From Anastrepha obliqua (Eukaryota > Arthropoda > Insecta > Diptera > Tephritidae), in NCBI RefSeq assembly GCF_027943255.1, contig NC_072893.1:114451784-114515783 (forward strand): DNA of 64,000 nt. The letters are read 5' to 3'. This document shows positions 1-11,677 of this stretch, piece after piece. Every line of letters starts with the position of its first letter. Position 1 is the first letter of the stretch. Position numbers and translations under genes: made by a program. The notes under the pieces are model-generated. The model was not told the DNA's origin. It did not search any database and saw only the letters and a list, made by a program, of their open reading frames with translations.

Positions 1-470
1 TGGAAAAAACCACTGCTCGTGCTAATAAGCATGGCAAGAGGCAACCCGAACCTCCCATCAGCATATTGGCCGTTATGCATTCTCGATACAGCAAGAAAGC
101 TCCTTGAAAGCTTTATCAAGCCTCGACTGGTCGCAGCCAAAGATCATGCTGGCGGACTATCAGCAAGACAGCACTGCTTTAGACGAGAAAAGTCTCCAAA
201 AAGGGGCAATCGAAACTGTCATAAGCAGCGTAGGAGCAGCGCAACAGGGAAGTATTCAATCCAGAAGCATAGTCCTCCTTGGAACCTTAGATGTAAATAA
301 CGCTTTTAATAGCGTAAGATGGGCGGACATATTAGCCACCTTAAAACAAAAGGTTCAAAATTTCGGCATCATGAGGTAGTACTTGCGAGACAACAATCTC
401 GCCTTTCAAGCCCCAAAGGGTACTCGACGTATAGATGGCACATCCGGAGCGACACAAGCACCAATTCTTA
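1..470 (+). pseudogene. R1-like LINE reverse transcriptase fragment
   Basis: Remnant of the RT domain of a non-LTR retrotransposon, cut by the window edge. One frame reads LPSAYWPLCILDTARKLLE, the usual start of the R1-clade RT domain. A second frame, after a frameshift near 240, reads TLDVNNAFNSVRWADILATL, the RT motif carrying the first catalytic Asp. The YADD motif and everything downstream are absent; the sequence becomes AT-rich after about 480. It is a dead 5' and 3' truncated copy. The R1-type assignment is from motif recognition only. Confidence 0.75.
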
Positions 471-628
471 GTCCCGGAAAACAAAAAAAAAGATTTTTTA
501 TTTTTGTGTTCTTGATTTTATTTTCTGATCCATTGTCAAAAAATAAAAATTTTGTTTTGGCCACACGATGTTCATTCAAATAACTAGTTGTCAGCTTTAA
601 AAAAATGGTCTTCACATGGACACAGATA

Positions 629-2295
629 CACTGCTGGTCTTAGGTTAGACGCACCATGGTTTTTTTTGAAACAAAATTAATTATTTATTATCATGTTCGT
701 TCTAATTGTCCAAAATGCTTTTCTTATCAAAGTGCGAATCTTGTTCGAAAAAAAATGCTGACAGCTGGTTGATTTGCGAAAAAATAACTGTACATTCGGA
801 GATTATAGAAATTTCTATGGCAATCACACGTGTTTTCGGTTGGTCATTGAATTAGACGCAGCTTAAATTTCTTCGTATTGCGTGGACAAGTGGAAACTTT
901 CGTATTGAAAAAATATCAAAAATAAACAAATAAGGTGTTTTCGAGCTACATTTAAAGAAAAAAATGGGAAAAGCTGCTGTTATGAGCTTATTGGAACGTC
1001 AAAAAGTAGACTTTCTTCACTCCCAAGGACTGTCCAATCGGAACATTGCCAAACAAATAAATCGCAGCTCCAGAACTGTTGACAGATATTTGGAGGATCC
1101 AGAGGCATATGGAAATAACTTCAAAGGGGAAAAAGGCACTATAAAAACAAGCAGTACGCCAAATTGTTAGAATTGCTTCGAATTCGACTAAATCTGTAGC
1201 TAAGATCAAGGAATTGGCTGGAGTAAAAGCAAGCCTATCAACTGTTCAGCGTACGATCAAAAATGCAGAACACCTGAAGCGTCTAAAAATCAAGAAAAAA
1301 CCCCTTTGAATGCAATGCGCAAAGAAAACCGGCTTCAATTCGCGAAAGAATACATGACGTGGACTGTCCAATCTGACACTCGACTAAATGATAGGCGTTC
1401 AGCTGTATTTACTGATGAAAAACGTTTTAATTTAGATGGCCCTGATGGATTTCAATATTATTATCACGATTTGCGGAAAGATGAGCTATATTTAAGTCGC
1501 CACCATAGCCGAGAAGGGGGAATAATGGTGTGGGGTGCTATCACGTTTTATGGAACAATTGACTTGATTTTTATCGATCGAAAGATGAACGGCGATCGCT
1601 TCAAAACATTGTTGGAGTCCGTATTTCCAAAATTAAAAGATCTCTTTGGACCAATTCCTTGGATTTTTCAACAAGACAATACTCCTATTCATAACTCTCG
1701 AGTAGTAAAATCTTTTATTTCGAGTCAAAACGTTTATATCATGACCTGGCCACCATATTCTGCAGATCTTAACGTAATTGAAAGTGCTTGGTGCTGGCTA
1801 ACACGGAAGGTATACGAAGGAGGAAAGCAATACGAAGATAAGGAAACATTAACTGCAGATATTAAACGTGCTTAGAGCGAGATTTCCTTGAACTACATAG
1901 ATTCCTTGTATCACTCTATGAAGGACCGGATTTATGAAGTTATTACTAACAAAGGAGGCAGTACTCATTACTGAAATTATTATTATTTTTTATTTCAAAT
2001 AAATCAAATAGTAATTTAAGTTAAAATCCAAATACTTTTCCTATAAAAATTAAAAAGCCAAGGTGCGTCTATTCTAATGGCCAAGAAAAACTCGCCTTAT
2101 TTTGATTAGCTTTAAGAAAATGTTTGAAAAACACAATTTTGTTAATTATGTATAATAATTTGAATATTATATTTAAATAATCATTAAATAATAAATGTTT
2201 TTGCATTTCAACTTCTTTTCTATCGTCCTTTAATAAATAAATATGAAGCAAAGTTATATGCAACTAAACGTGCTTCTAACCTAAGACCAGCAGTG
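629..2295 (+). mobile_element. Tc1-type DNA transposon (DD34E), TIRs and TA duplication present
   Basis: A 1667-bp element bounded by near-perfect inverted repeats that begin CACTGCTGGTCTTAGGTTAG (629 onward, and the reverse complement ending at 2295). It is flanked by TA at 627-628 and 2296-2297, the Tc1/mariner target duplication. A second, inner copy of the terminal motif (GGTCATTGAATTAGACGC-like) lies near 840-858 in the same orientation, and its mirror copy lies near 2062-2085. The ends are therefore about 230-bp inverted repeats with internal direct repeats. The element carries a decayed transposase at 964-1972. Confidence 0.92.
964..1972 (+). pseudogene. Tc1-like transposase, frameshifted
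   Basis: Encodes a cut-and-paste transposase with an N-terminal helix-turn-helix (starting MGKAAVMSLLERQKVDFLH) and a DDE catalytic domain. The catalytic residues are visible: Asp in VFTDEKRFN, Asp in FQQDNTPIH, and Glu in NVIESAW, with 34 residues between the last two, so DD34E. The frame changes near 1135-1170 and again near 1300, where the second HTH (SLSTVQRTIKN region) sits in a different frame from its neighbours. A TAG at 1873-1875 cuts the tail, and the ancestral stop is probably near 1970. It cannot make a full protein. Confidence 0.9.
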
Positions 2296-2355
2296 TATAT
2301 TCGGTTTTACTACGCCGATTTTGATGAAATCAAATTAAAATGACGTAGAATTGAT

Positions 2356-2496
2356 GTCGGTATCGTATGAACTATAATCATTCAAGGAAAAAACTTTTTA
2401 GTATTTTTTCGGCATTTAGAGTCAAAAAAAAGGGCCAAGCACCATTTTATCAAATTTTATTTTATTTTTTAAGGTCGTAGTTCATACGATAACGAC
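2356..2496. repeat. Imperfect inverted repeat with about 100-nt loop
   Basis: The arms at 2356-2374 (GTCGGTATCGTATGAACTA) and 2478-2496 are reverse complements with one mismatch. No coding sequence lies between them. It sits just outside the Tc1 element and may be the remains of a small MITE or a cruciform-forming sequence. I see no target duplication. Confidence 0.6.
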
Positions 2497-2499
2497 ATA

Positions 2500-3090
2500 T
2501 ATACTAAACAAACAATTTTTTGTCTTTTTGATTTCAGACACCTGTGAGTCCCGAAATCCATGTCGCCAGCGAGATACCTTTTTTTAAGATCATTTTTGAC
2601 AACTTTTTGAACGAACCTCGTAAAGCCAAAAGAAAACATTTTATTTTTTAATTTATTTCTATTTGATGAATCAAAAAATAAAATACTGAAAACAAGAAAA
2701 AAAATCCTCTGCTGCTAGTGTTGCGATTGCTTGAGTTTATTAATAATTTTATTATCATGTAAGCTTTCAAAAATTAAATAAAAAATCTTTTTTTTCGTTT
2801 TAAACACTCTTAAAGAAACACCCAAAACACGCCATTTCAAATGAGGCGAGGGCCTTAAGAATATTTTTGTTTTGATACGAAGAATTTCTGTTTGCTACCT
2901 ACTTTTTATTTAAAGCACCATTTAAGAGAATTTAAGCCCTACAAAGAAAACATTTTTTTTATTAATTTTATTTAATTAAAAAGTAATTTTTTAAAATGTG
3001 TGTAACGTTTTTTATGTAAATCAAACTAGAACTTTCAAAAAACCAAAAAAATAAATAAATCTTACAATTTAAGAAAAAAACTTATATATA
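2500..3090. other. AT-rich intergenic sequence, nothing recognised
   Basis: High A+T with long A and T runs, no open frame with protein-like composition, and no recognised repeat beyond homopolymers. Confidence 0.6.
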
Positions 3091-3092
3091 TA

Positions 3093-3524
3093 GGGTTATT
3101 CAATAGGTGCGCTTGAACTTTTTTCCGATAGGGAGGGCGAACGACGCAATATTTTTTTTTTTCGCTTGTCATTTGTAAACTTCATTAGTATACATTTCAT
3201 CATGGAACGCTACACACTTGAGAAACGATTGCAAATCGTGCAAATTTTTTATGAAAATAATCGTTCTGTTGATGCTACTTTAAGAGCATTACGGCCATTT
3301 TACGGTCCATTTAACAAGCCGTCCCGTTTTGGGGTTATGTGAAGTCATTGGTCTACAGTAACACGCCGGCGACGATTTGTGAGCTCAGAGCCGATATTGA
3401 ACGCGAAATTGCTGGAATTTCGGCCGATTTATGCTCAAACTCGATAATAAAAAAAAAAAATTAATTAAAAAAGTCAAACCGTTTGTGTTTTATTCAAAAA
3501 AAAGTTGAAGCGCTCTTACTGAAA
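3093..3524 (+). mobile_element. Internally deleted mariner-like element
   Basis: Imperfect terminal inverted repeats (left TTCAATAGGTGCGCTTGAAC near 3099; mirror copy near 3500-3524) bound about 430 bp. The interior keeps the first transposase residues (MERYTLEKRLQIVQIFYENN from 3202) fused directly to the last ones (FWGYVKSLVYSNTPATICEL, about 3335-3400). The join near 3310-3335 removes the whole catalytic core. TA precedes the left end; the right boundary is less certain. Known for the superfamily: such deletion derivatives can be mobilised only in trans. Confidence 0.78.
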
Positions 3525-3540
3525 ATTTTTTTTAAATTTT

Positions 3541-3880
3541 TAATTTTTTTATATTTAATTTTTTTATAGTTAACAACGAATTTACAATTATTTTGCCTTT
3601 GGATTCTTTTTACTCTCACCAGGAGGTGTATTCCCGTTATATTTTTAAATATTTATTTTTTGTAATTTTAAATTTTTTTATAATTAACGACGCATTTACA
3701 ATTATTTGGCCTTTTGATCCTTTTTACTTTTACCAGGAGGTGCATTTTTCAACTTTTTCTACTCTTTCAATATTTTTTTGTGTTTTTCTAATTTTTAATT
3801 TTTTTATAGTTAACAACGCATTTACAATTATTTTGCCTTTGGATCCATTTTTGCTACTTTCAAAGTTCATTGCCTTAAAT
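3541..3880. repeat. Three-copy tandem repeat, unit about 114-126 bp
   Basis: The phrase TAACAACG/CATTTACAATTATTT followed by CCTTTGGATCC-like and ACCAGGAGGTG-like stretches recurs at 3571, 3685 and 3811. The open frame through it (3593-3901) is a by-product of the repeat and is not protein-like. Confidence 0.75.
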
Positions 3881-3899
3881 CCCTCTAAATTCTCATATT

Positions 3900-5370
3900 A
3901 ATTAAAGATAACTTTTTTTTAAATTTAGGCGGCTCGAAAATATTTTTAGAGATATGCTCGCCTGGGTTTTCTTTCTTAGAAATTCATGTGGAATCCGAAT
4001 CTGCTCGGAAAAAAGTAAGTCGGCGAAATTCATTTCATAAAAATTAACCCACCCTAATGTATGTGTATGTGATAAGAAGAAGCCAGCACACTCCGTAGGA
4101 AGTTACTACCCTCACAAGCACCAACTTTCAATGTATGTAACCACTACGTAGGTAAGTAGAAAAATGTATTTGTATGTGTGCGGCTACACTTATAAATAAA
4201 TGTCAAAAATGCAGATTACTTATTAACCCCTGTGGCGTTGAGCCAACAATATTATTCATTAATACGTTACCGCGTTGGCGGTGGCTATAATTTTCACAAT
4301 AACAACAACAAAAAAAGAACAACGGCAGCAAATATCTACGCAGCAGAGCGCGCACACACAAGCAAACATCCTTGCGACAACATTCTTTCTTATTTTTCCG
4401 AAACTCTGGCTATGCTAATAGAAGCAAATGTGTCTTTAAAAAGCACCTCATACGCATCCTTATAGCGCCTGCAATCACCAATACATCGACACCACCCCAC
4501 TGCCAGCTCTTTCACCTTTGTTTTCAGCATCGCCTCTCTCCACTGCCAAACGTTGGCATGCAACGTCGATCTTTGGAAATTTACTAGCGCTTTGGCAATA
4601 TTTTTCTTGCATAAATTTTTAAATTTTCTCCGTCCAACGCTTAAGCGCCTATATTTATGCTAACATATTTATAATTCCATCGTTGCTTTTCTTTCATTCT
4701 TTGTCTCCTTGATGGGCAATTGCACCTTTGAATATTGCTCAATTCCAATTTAGCACCAAACCAACAACATCAATGCCCATTCAGGCGTCCCCCTGTGCCG
4801 CTGCCACCACCATCTTGGAAATGCAACGCTTGGCTGGCGTAAAAATTGAATCCTAATCCATGAATATAGATGATTATTATGGCGTCGCAGTCACAGCAGT
4901 TGGAACAGCGGGAATGTTTGAAAGCTAGTATGTATGTATGTGTGTCTGTGTTTTTATGTTCGTCCATTTGTATGATAATTCTTTTGGATACTGAATTTTT
5001 TTATTTTAAGGTTTTTCATTTTTATTCTGTTTTAAGTTTTTTGCTTTTATGGTTTTTGTTATTGGGGTTTGCAGTTGCCACCTAGCTACTACCTTGCTTT
5101 GTTGTTGTTCGCTTGTTCCGCAAATATGTCGTAAAATTTTGTTATCTGTTCCGTTATTACTGGTGTTTTATTAATGTTACCAATGTGGGATTTGTTTCTT
5201 TTGACTTTATTCAGAAGGTGGGGTATAGTGTGTGTGTGCGTGGGTTTTGAGGGATGTGTGATGTGGGCAGTTTCTGATTTGAGGCCTAAGCCTCCTTGAA
5301 CATTTTTTTGATAATTTATGAGAAGCCAAATAGTTTGAGTCGAGAGTTCTGAGAAGGTTGCCACCTAAGA
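3900..5370. other. Intergenic sequence with scattered TATG/CATA simple repeats
   Basis: No recognised gene or element. It contains short ATGTATGT-type runs (for example near 4055-4070 and 4928-4950) typical of dipteran intergenic DNA. Short open frames on both strands lack conserved features. Confidence 0.5.
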
Positions 5371-5507
5371 GTTGTTTTTTTCTTATAGCGGATGTCCTTC
5401 GACAGACGATGGCAAATCGCCGAGTGTATTTCTGCTATGAGAACGATTTTCATAAAAAACCATACGCAGGATTGAACTGTAGGTTCATCCATTAGTGCGC
5501 ACATCAC
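5371..5507 (+). repeat. SINE body fragment
   Basis: Matches the body of the SINE at 17890-18208: CTAATAGCGG-type start, then TGGCAAATCGCCGAGTGTAT, the GCTATGAGAA segment, and the CATCACAAATAG stretch near the 3' part. The tRNA-like head and the 3' tail are missing, and the copy is well diverged. Confidence 0.7.
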
Positions 5508-5539
5508 AAATAGTCTCTGAGCGCAATATCTGAGCTGTA

Positions 5540-5745
5540 GGTTGGCTATAGTAAAGCTAAAGTGATTTTTTTTGCAAAAAACTCTCGCACAAAGAACGAA
5601 AAATGTACCGGCGCGTTGTCTCGTTTCAAGATCCAACCCTTCCCGTTGAGTGCGGGTGGTTTACTGAAATTACTATTCGAAGGTTCTACAGCATACCAAT
5701 ATAGAACTGTCCGGTAACTCGATAGGAACACGACTCATGCATAGC
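5540..5745 (-). pseudogene. mariner transposase catalytic fragment
   Basis: Read on the minus strand, a short stretch gives GWILKRDNAPVHFSFFVREF, which matches the mariner segment around the second catalytic Asp (usually W-x-x-HDNAP-x-H). No start, no C-terminal catalytic Asp and no TIRs are visible. It is a small relic beside the SINE fragment. Confidence 0.65.
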
Positions 5746-5799
5746 GCGGATGACTACAAGCTCAACGGTAGAGTCAGTTTATACTTGGGTGCTACCGTA

Positions 5800-6150
5800 G
5801 GTTTCATCGGGAGACATTTACTACCTTCTTAAGCTCCCGATCCCCGAATGCCGTAATCGGAGTGCAACCCTTGTCCACAGCAGATGAAGAGCTTCAGACA
5901 TACCAAACATATGTCCAGCATGTGGAGGTACCCCGCACGATACTAACCACCTTTTCACATGTTCATCAAACCCACTCATCTAACACCCCTCTCTCTCTCT
6001 CTCTCTCTCTGGACCCAATCTGTTGAAACAGTAAGTTTCCTGGGCCCAACGTTAGATGAGCTAGACGAAGACGAACTGTAATCTACATTGCTCTGACAGG
6101 TTTTACATAGTAAGCTGCTATTAAACAACACTGAAGTTGTCTTCTCTCCA
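5800..6150 (+). pseudogene. LINE ORF2 C-terminus (CPAC zinc-knuckle type) and 3' end
   Basis: Contains CPACGGTPHDTNHLFTC followed, after frameshifts, by the PTHL...LW...ET..FLGPTLDEL pattern that ends many jockey-group ORF2 proteins. A (CT)n run at 5991-6013 breaks the frame. The same 3' end, in the opposite orientation, lies at 21360-21560. It is a 5' truncated dead copy. Confidence 0.7.
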
Positions 6151-6920
6151 GCACTGAGGCCAGAGTCAACGATTCGACTAACTGACTCCCGTAGAGCACA
6201 ACACGTGGATGTATTGGCCAGCCAGAAGGTCACAGTGCATCTACATCGACAACGTGGGGTAAAAAACCAAGTATACATATTTTTTTCGGTAATCGAGTAG
6301 CTCTGAGAGTATTAAACTCAGGTATAAATAAGACTAAGTCGCTTACTGAATGCCGCGGATCTTTACATGAGTTTGTCCCGCATTATAGTGGTAATCTAAT
6401 ATGGTTGACTGGAAATCGAGAAGAATTAGAAAAATTGCATAGCTGAGGAATTGGTAAGGAAAGGTGCAACCCCACTTACTCCTCCAAGAAAGAAAGCGAT
6501 GGGCACAGCAATGGTCACTTTTCAAAAAAATATAAAGAATGGTGTGACTTGCTTTTTTTTTTTTTTTTTTTGTGACCAATGATTGCTGGAATAGCATCTA
6601 TCTTCAGAAGCCTACTAGGCTTACTTAGTACTGAAAAGATTTTCTGTTCTTGCTTTCCTTTCCACAGAGATTCCGTGGAGCTAACAGAGGACTCATCAAA
6701 AGCCCAAATACGATTCAATACAATTTTTAGCATCCGACCTATTGAATTATCAGAAGTATTGATAACTGAAGTACTGGTAACGGTCCCTAAGCTTGCGTAA
6801 ATTGGAACTATGAAAGTAGTATAAATATGCAATTGACTGTATTTTACGAGCTGGCTAAAATAATTAAGGATATTTAAATAAACAGTTGTAGCAGCATAAA
6901 AATTCTCCTTGGATGTTCGA
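6150..6920. other. Unassigned sequence
   Basis: No protein-like frame recognised. It holds a T-run at 6551-6571. Moderate GC suggests old LINE-derived DNA, but I cannot place it. Confidence 0.35.
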
Positions 6921-7040
6921 GGAATGCTGCTGAAGTGACAGTGCTTCACCGGATATATATCCGAGTCGTTTCGGTAATGTAGAACCGAGGACCGTGGGAA
7001 GAGTTGCTATCCTCTTGCCCGTCTGACTACCTCAGAGCTG
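6921..7040 (+). repeat. Repeat segment shared with 37325-37390 (LINE 5' region-like)
   Basis: GCTGCTGAAGTGACAGTGCT followed by CGGATAT and CCGAGTCGTTTCGGTA also occurs, slightly diverged, at 37325-37390. No frame is open. It may be a LINE 5' untranslated region; that part is inference. Confidence 0.5.
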
Positions 7041-7329
7041 TGGTTTGACTCTGCTAGATTATTGCTTGTGTAGTGTGCACTGCGTAATTGATAATATACG
7101 TGTAAGACAGAAACGATACGGGCACCTAAGGCGCATATTTTTCAAACCAAGCTAGAGATAGAGGTAGAAAATACAGAACGAAGCCTGCGATGTGAGCTGC
7201 ATAAATCAAATCGTATTAAGATACATTTTTCTTATAGCCCTCTCAGGAAAAGTTCAAAATTAAGCTGAACGACAAGTTAAATTGGAATAGACTTGCATTT
7301 GAAAAGAAATCTACGGTCCCCAGAAGGCA

Positions 7330-7640
7330 AAGGCGCTGGAATCTACGGTCCCAGAACCAAGCGCTCTGTGCTGATGGATAGTTTTCCAAACAGCTTCAAA
7401 GCGGAGATGTACGCCACCTGTCTATATGCAGAGATAGACTTCCCAGTGGTATAACTGGGAACGAAATAATGGGAACTACGCCATGCAAAATCCCAACTTG
7501 GAGGGACATTCTCACAGACCATTGCAGAAAGTGTAGTCATCTACACACAATCGGGATATAGTCAATCTCAGGAGACTCCAATGCACCTTCCCTTGGAATG
7601 TAGCGCTGTAGCGGGGAGAAGGTTGAGCTATCTTGGCCAA
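7330..7640 (+). pseudogene. LINE RNase H domain fragment
   Basis: The frame from 7340 reads GIYGPRTKRSV then FKAEMYATCLYAEI, the first half of the RNase H domain found at the end of I/jockey/R1-type ORF2 (the Glu in the AE-x-YA motif is catalytic in the family). It is followed by stops. No contiguous RT or zinc-knuckle partner is nearby. Confidence 0.65.
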
Positions 7641-8870
7641 CTGCAGCCAAAACACGGCACGTTCAATCCAATCCAGCTCTATCCTAAGTTTAATAGGGAA
7701 ACTGGGTCTGGATGAGGTGCTGGGATGAGTGGAGGGCACAAAAGGGCAAAAGGTCGAAGGGCAAACCTCATAAAGTATCTGTTTATATATCTATAGCCCT
7801 CTCGCTACCCTCTGCTGAATTAGAACTGTTTCTTCTTCTTACCACGCCTGAGAAATTCAAACAGATGAGCAATAAAAAATACCAGTTTTCCTTTAATATT
7901 CATTTGCATTAACGACTGTCAGAAATTTTCAATTTCCAAAAATTTTCCATTATCGCAAATAAAATGTATGCATGAAATTATTTACATGTAAATACATATA
8001 AGTAAGTATAATATTTTGTGCATACTTAGAGATATCTGTGCATGAGTATTTATGTATGGGAACCGGAGTAAAAGTGGCTGCGCAGAAAAGCAATAAACAT
8101 TTTTAATTATTTTCATTTCATGTCTTTTAATTAACATGCCCAATAAAATACAAATAAACCCAAAACGAACGCACACCAACGTACTAAAAGGATACGTACA
8201 CAACTGCACATAGATAGGCGCATATAATCAGAAGCATGACGAAAAAAGCTACAAATGAGCTACGTGTAAGACATTATGGCGGGCTGAATGGGTGGAGGAG
8301 ATACAAACATGCATGCATACATACACACATACATACACATAAACATTCATACCTAGATACGAGTACCTCCATACATATGCGACGAAAGGGTACTGATTTA
8401 CTCGATTTCGAATGCTGGGTCCCATTGATACAAAAGCGACTTGCATTATGTGCTTGTATATGTATTTTGTATTTGCATATCCATATGAGAGCCTATATTT
8501 ATGTATGCCCATGTGTATGTATGTAAATATCACCCAACATTTATTACTTTGACGTTTCACACATCTCCCAGCAAATTTGGAAAAAGAAACTCAAAGCTCA
8601 AAAATACAGTGGAAGCATTCAATCGGTCATACAACAGTATTCAAAAAAATAAAGTCGTATGTGTGTGTGTGTATGTACATGCAAAGTTGTGTTTGTTTGT
8701 TTCGTGGAAAATCATATACGTTTTCTAATATACCATGTTTGCATTCCCAAAGTATTAATAATTAAAAAGAAAATTTTCGAAATATCAAACAGGAAAAGTG
8801 CATACACGAGTACATACACCTGAGTTCACAATAATAGCAACGCTATATATTGCAATTATTTGACTATTTA
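7640..8870. other. Intergenic sequence with CATA/TATG microsatellite-like runs
   Basis: Rich in ACATACAT and TGTATGTA runs (8300-8360, 8500-8530, 8655-8690). Overlapping open frames on both strands translate these runs into Tyr/His/Cys/Val repeats and are not genes. Confidence 0.6.
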
Positions 8871-10130
8871 TAAATTTTTTTATTATTATTATTTTTTTTT
8901 TTAATTTGGTTTATTTTTATAAAAATACTGGTTTTATTATCGTTAAGAAAAACTTAAAGTTTCAGGCTTTGTACAGAATTCAAAAAAATTAACAAATTTT
9001 CATCAAAGTTTCAAAAAACAAAAGTTAATAACTTAAGGTTTTACGCTTTAAATTTTTTTTTTTTTAATTCAACAAATTTTCATCAAACTTTCAAAAAACA
9101 AACACCTAATAAGTTAAGGTTTTAAGCTTCAAAAAAAATTCAAAATTCAACAAATTTTCATCAAATTTTCAAATTTTAAGTCAGGATTTTTAGTAAATTT
9201 CTGCAGTTTTGTAGCTCAATAAATTTTAGTGTACCAAAGTGCCAATTTCAAGTGGCTTAAAATTCATTTTCATTTTTGATAATTCTTTTCTGTTGATGAT
9301 GTTCCAATTCACTCAAAATTCGGGTTAATGTTTTGGTATTTTTTATAGGTATGTTTGTTTTTATAAAAATACAGGTTATTCTGCGACAAAAATCATATAA
9401 CCTAAAGTTTTAAACTTTGAAGAAAAAACAAGAATTAGCAAATTTCCTCAAAAATTTCAAAATTTGTAGTAAAATGTTTAGAAATTTTCTGGATATTTCT
9501 GTTGATGACGTTTAAAGTGGCTTAAAATTCGTGTTGATTTTTGGCATATTTTTATATTTTTAATAAAATTATAAGCTGTTCTCGGACAAAAATCATATAA
9601 GAAAAAGTTTTACGCTTAAAAAAAATTCAACAAATTTTGATGATAATTTTAAAGCTTTTACTAATTTTTTTAGAATTTTCCTCAAAATTTCAAATTTTTT
9701 ATTCAAATTTTTAAAAAATTTCTGTGTATGCAATTTTGTAGCTCATTAAATTTTAGTATAACAAAGTGAAAATTTCAAGTGGCTTAAAATTCGTTTTGAT
9801 TTTCGATAATTTTTTCTGTTGATAATGCTTCAAGTGGCTTAAAATTCATTCGGACTTATGGTATTTTTTTGTGTTTTTCATAAAAATATACGCTGTTCTC
9901 CGACAAAAATCATATAAATAAAAACCAAATTTTTTTTTATAATTAAAAAAATTCAACAAATTTTCATCAAAATTTATCATTTTTTAGTAAAATTTTTGGG
10001 TATACAGTTTTGTAGCTCATTACATTTTAGTATAATAAAGTGCCAGTTTTAAGTAAGTTCAACTTTGGGTTGATTTTCGATCACTTTTGTTGTTGATGAT
10101 GTTATGCATTTTCTACCCTATAACGAATGC
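8870..10130. repeat. Diverged AT-rich tandem array, unit about 270 bp
   Basis: Repeated landmarks: TTTTGTAGCTCA...AAATTTTAGT at about 9207, 9734 and 10008; GACAAAAATCATATAA near 9380, 9585 and 9901; AAGTGGCTTAAAATTC several times; CAACAAATTTTCATCAAA several times. Spacing is irregular but close to multiples of about 270 bp. A similar single fragment lies at 31350-31400. Confidence 0.7.
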
Positions 10131-10289
10131 TGATTTTTTTTTGTGGAAAATACACAAGACCGCCACCAAAAAAAAAATTATAACAATTTTTTAAGTAGTT
10201 TAGACTTGCACTTTATCACAAAAATTTATCATCATCATTACCAATATAGTCTTATGCAGACCTTTGTTTCTGCAACTACAGCTCTCCAC

Positions 10290-10830
10290 TTCGATCGATT
10301 CTCTACTATGCCTTTCCAGTTTGTCATTCGCAATTTCTGCAGGTCAGCTGTGACCTCGTTAATGCAGTGCGTACTTCGGCTTCCACGTTCTCTGCGTCCA
10401 ATGGCAGCTCTGTTTTTGATTTGATTCTTTGACCTTTCATGAAACTTATCGCATTTTCATGATGTAGCAAGAGTTCGTCATTATATCTGATTCGATATGT
10501 TTCGTTATTCAGTCGCAAGTGACCATATCATTTTCGTAGAGCCTTTATTTCAAATCTCAGTATTTGGGCGGTGTCTACTGCCTTAAGTATCAATACTTCG
10601 CTGCTGCATGTTAGCATGGGCCTCATTCATCTTTTGAGTTTTTGATAGTAAACGAGATTTGAATAGATTTAAGTGAGCGAACCAAGTTTTCGTTTCCCAC
10701 ACTTACTCACTCGTTTTATGCTATAGATATGTTCGTATTATTACCGATTTGTAGGCCTAAGTATTTAAACTTCTCAACGCTCTCTATGTACCCTGCGTCG
10801 ATTTCGATATGGGCATCACCTCTTGTTTTT
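10290..10830 (-). pseudogene. RTE-like LINE, C-terminal RT remnant
   Basis: On the minus strand the sequence passes through YIESVEKFKYLGLQI, then stop-riddled linker, then NETYRIRYNDELLLHH, matching the late RT and C-terminal region seen better preserved in the LINE at 61613-63071 (EVVKDFVYLGTS and YRRRWNDELYELY there). Many stops and frameshifts; no YADD. It is an old dead copy. Confidence 0.6.
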
Positions 10831-11297
10831 TTTGGGAAGTGCATATATTTCGTTTACTCAACAGGTTATAACACACACATCATCCGAGATTCCGAATAAA
10901 AAGCTTGAAACTTTGATCAAAATTTTTTAATGTTTGTTTTAGAGTTTGAAACTTTGCGTTATATTTTTTTGTTTAGTAGTATAGACTATTTATATAAAAA
11001 ATCAAAAGTAAAACAAAAACTCAATAACTGGACAAAACTGTGCCACATGTTGCGCTATTATTATTATGAACACAAGTGTACATATTTTTACACTAATACA
11101 CTGCCGCTAGGTTAAAAATTTTCTTATTAGCAAGTTACATTTTATAATTCGAATCTACCAAATATACAGTAGTGGCGTAAAGAAAATCGACACCATCGTA
11201 AAGCTCTTTTGAAGAATTAGCTAAAATTTATAAAAATTGTTTTTTTTTTATACTAAAATCCATATTAAAGAAATCGGCACTTTCGGTAAATGCGTTT

Positions 11298-11668
11298 GAA
11301 CAAGTCATTCTCATAAATTTTAATACTAACCTGAAGCAAAGTGAAAAATTAAAAAAAAATTTGAGAAAACTTGAGGTTCTATTGGGAAAATTTATATTCC
11401 ATTAAAGTCATATTTTAAACACTGGACCTATAGAGAATTCCATGAGAACAAGTCATTCTCATAAATTTCAATACTAATCTGATAATAGGTGAAAGAATTA
11501 AAAAAAAACTTGGGAAAATTAGAGAAAATTTATTTTTACATTCAATTAAAGACAAATTGGAAACATTGGACCTGTAGGGAATTCTATGAGAACAACTCAT
11601 TCTAATAAATTTTAATTTATACTAATTTCTAATTTCTACAAATTTCAAAAAAAGGTGGGCGAATTTTT
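11298..11668. repeat. Tandem repeat, unit 144-148 bp (left part)
   Basis: Units begin GAACAAGTCATTCTCATAAA at 11298 and 11446 and, diverged, at 11590. Each unit also contains a GGACCT-x-TAG-x-GAATTC stretch. The third unit is interrupted by the MITE at 11678-12380 and its remainder continues at 12385-12490. Confidence 0.75.
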
Positions 11669-11677
11669 AAAAATTAA

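Noticed and set aside
8236..8765. Overlapping frames on both strands with His/Thr/Tyr/Val runs
   Set aside because: Translations of CATA/TATG microsatellites.
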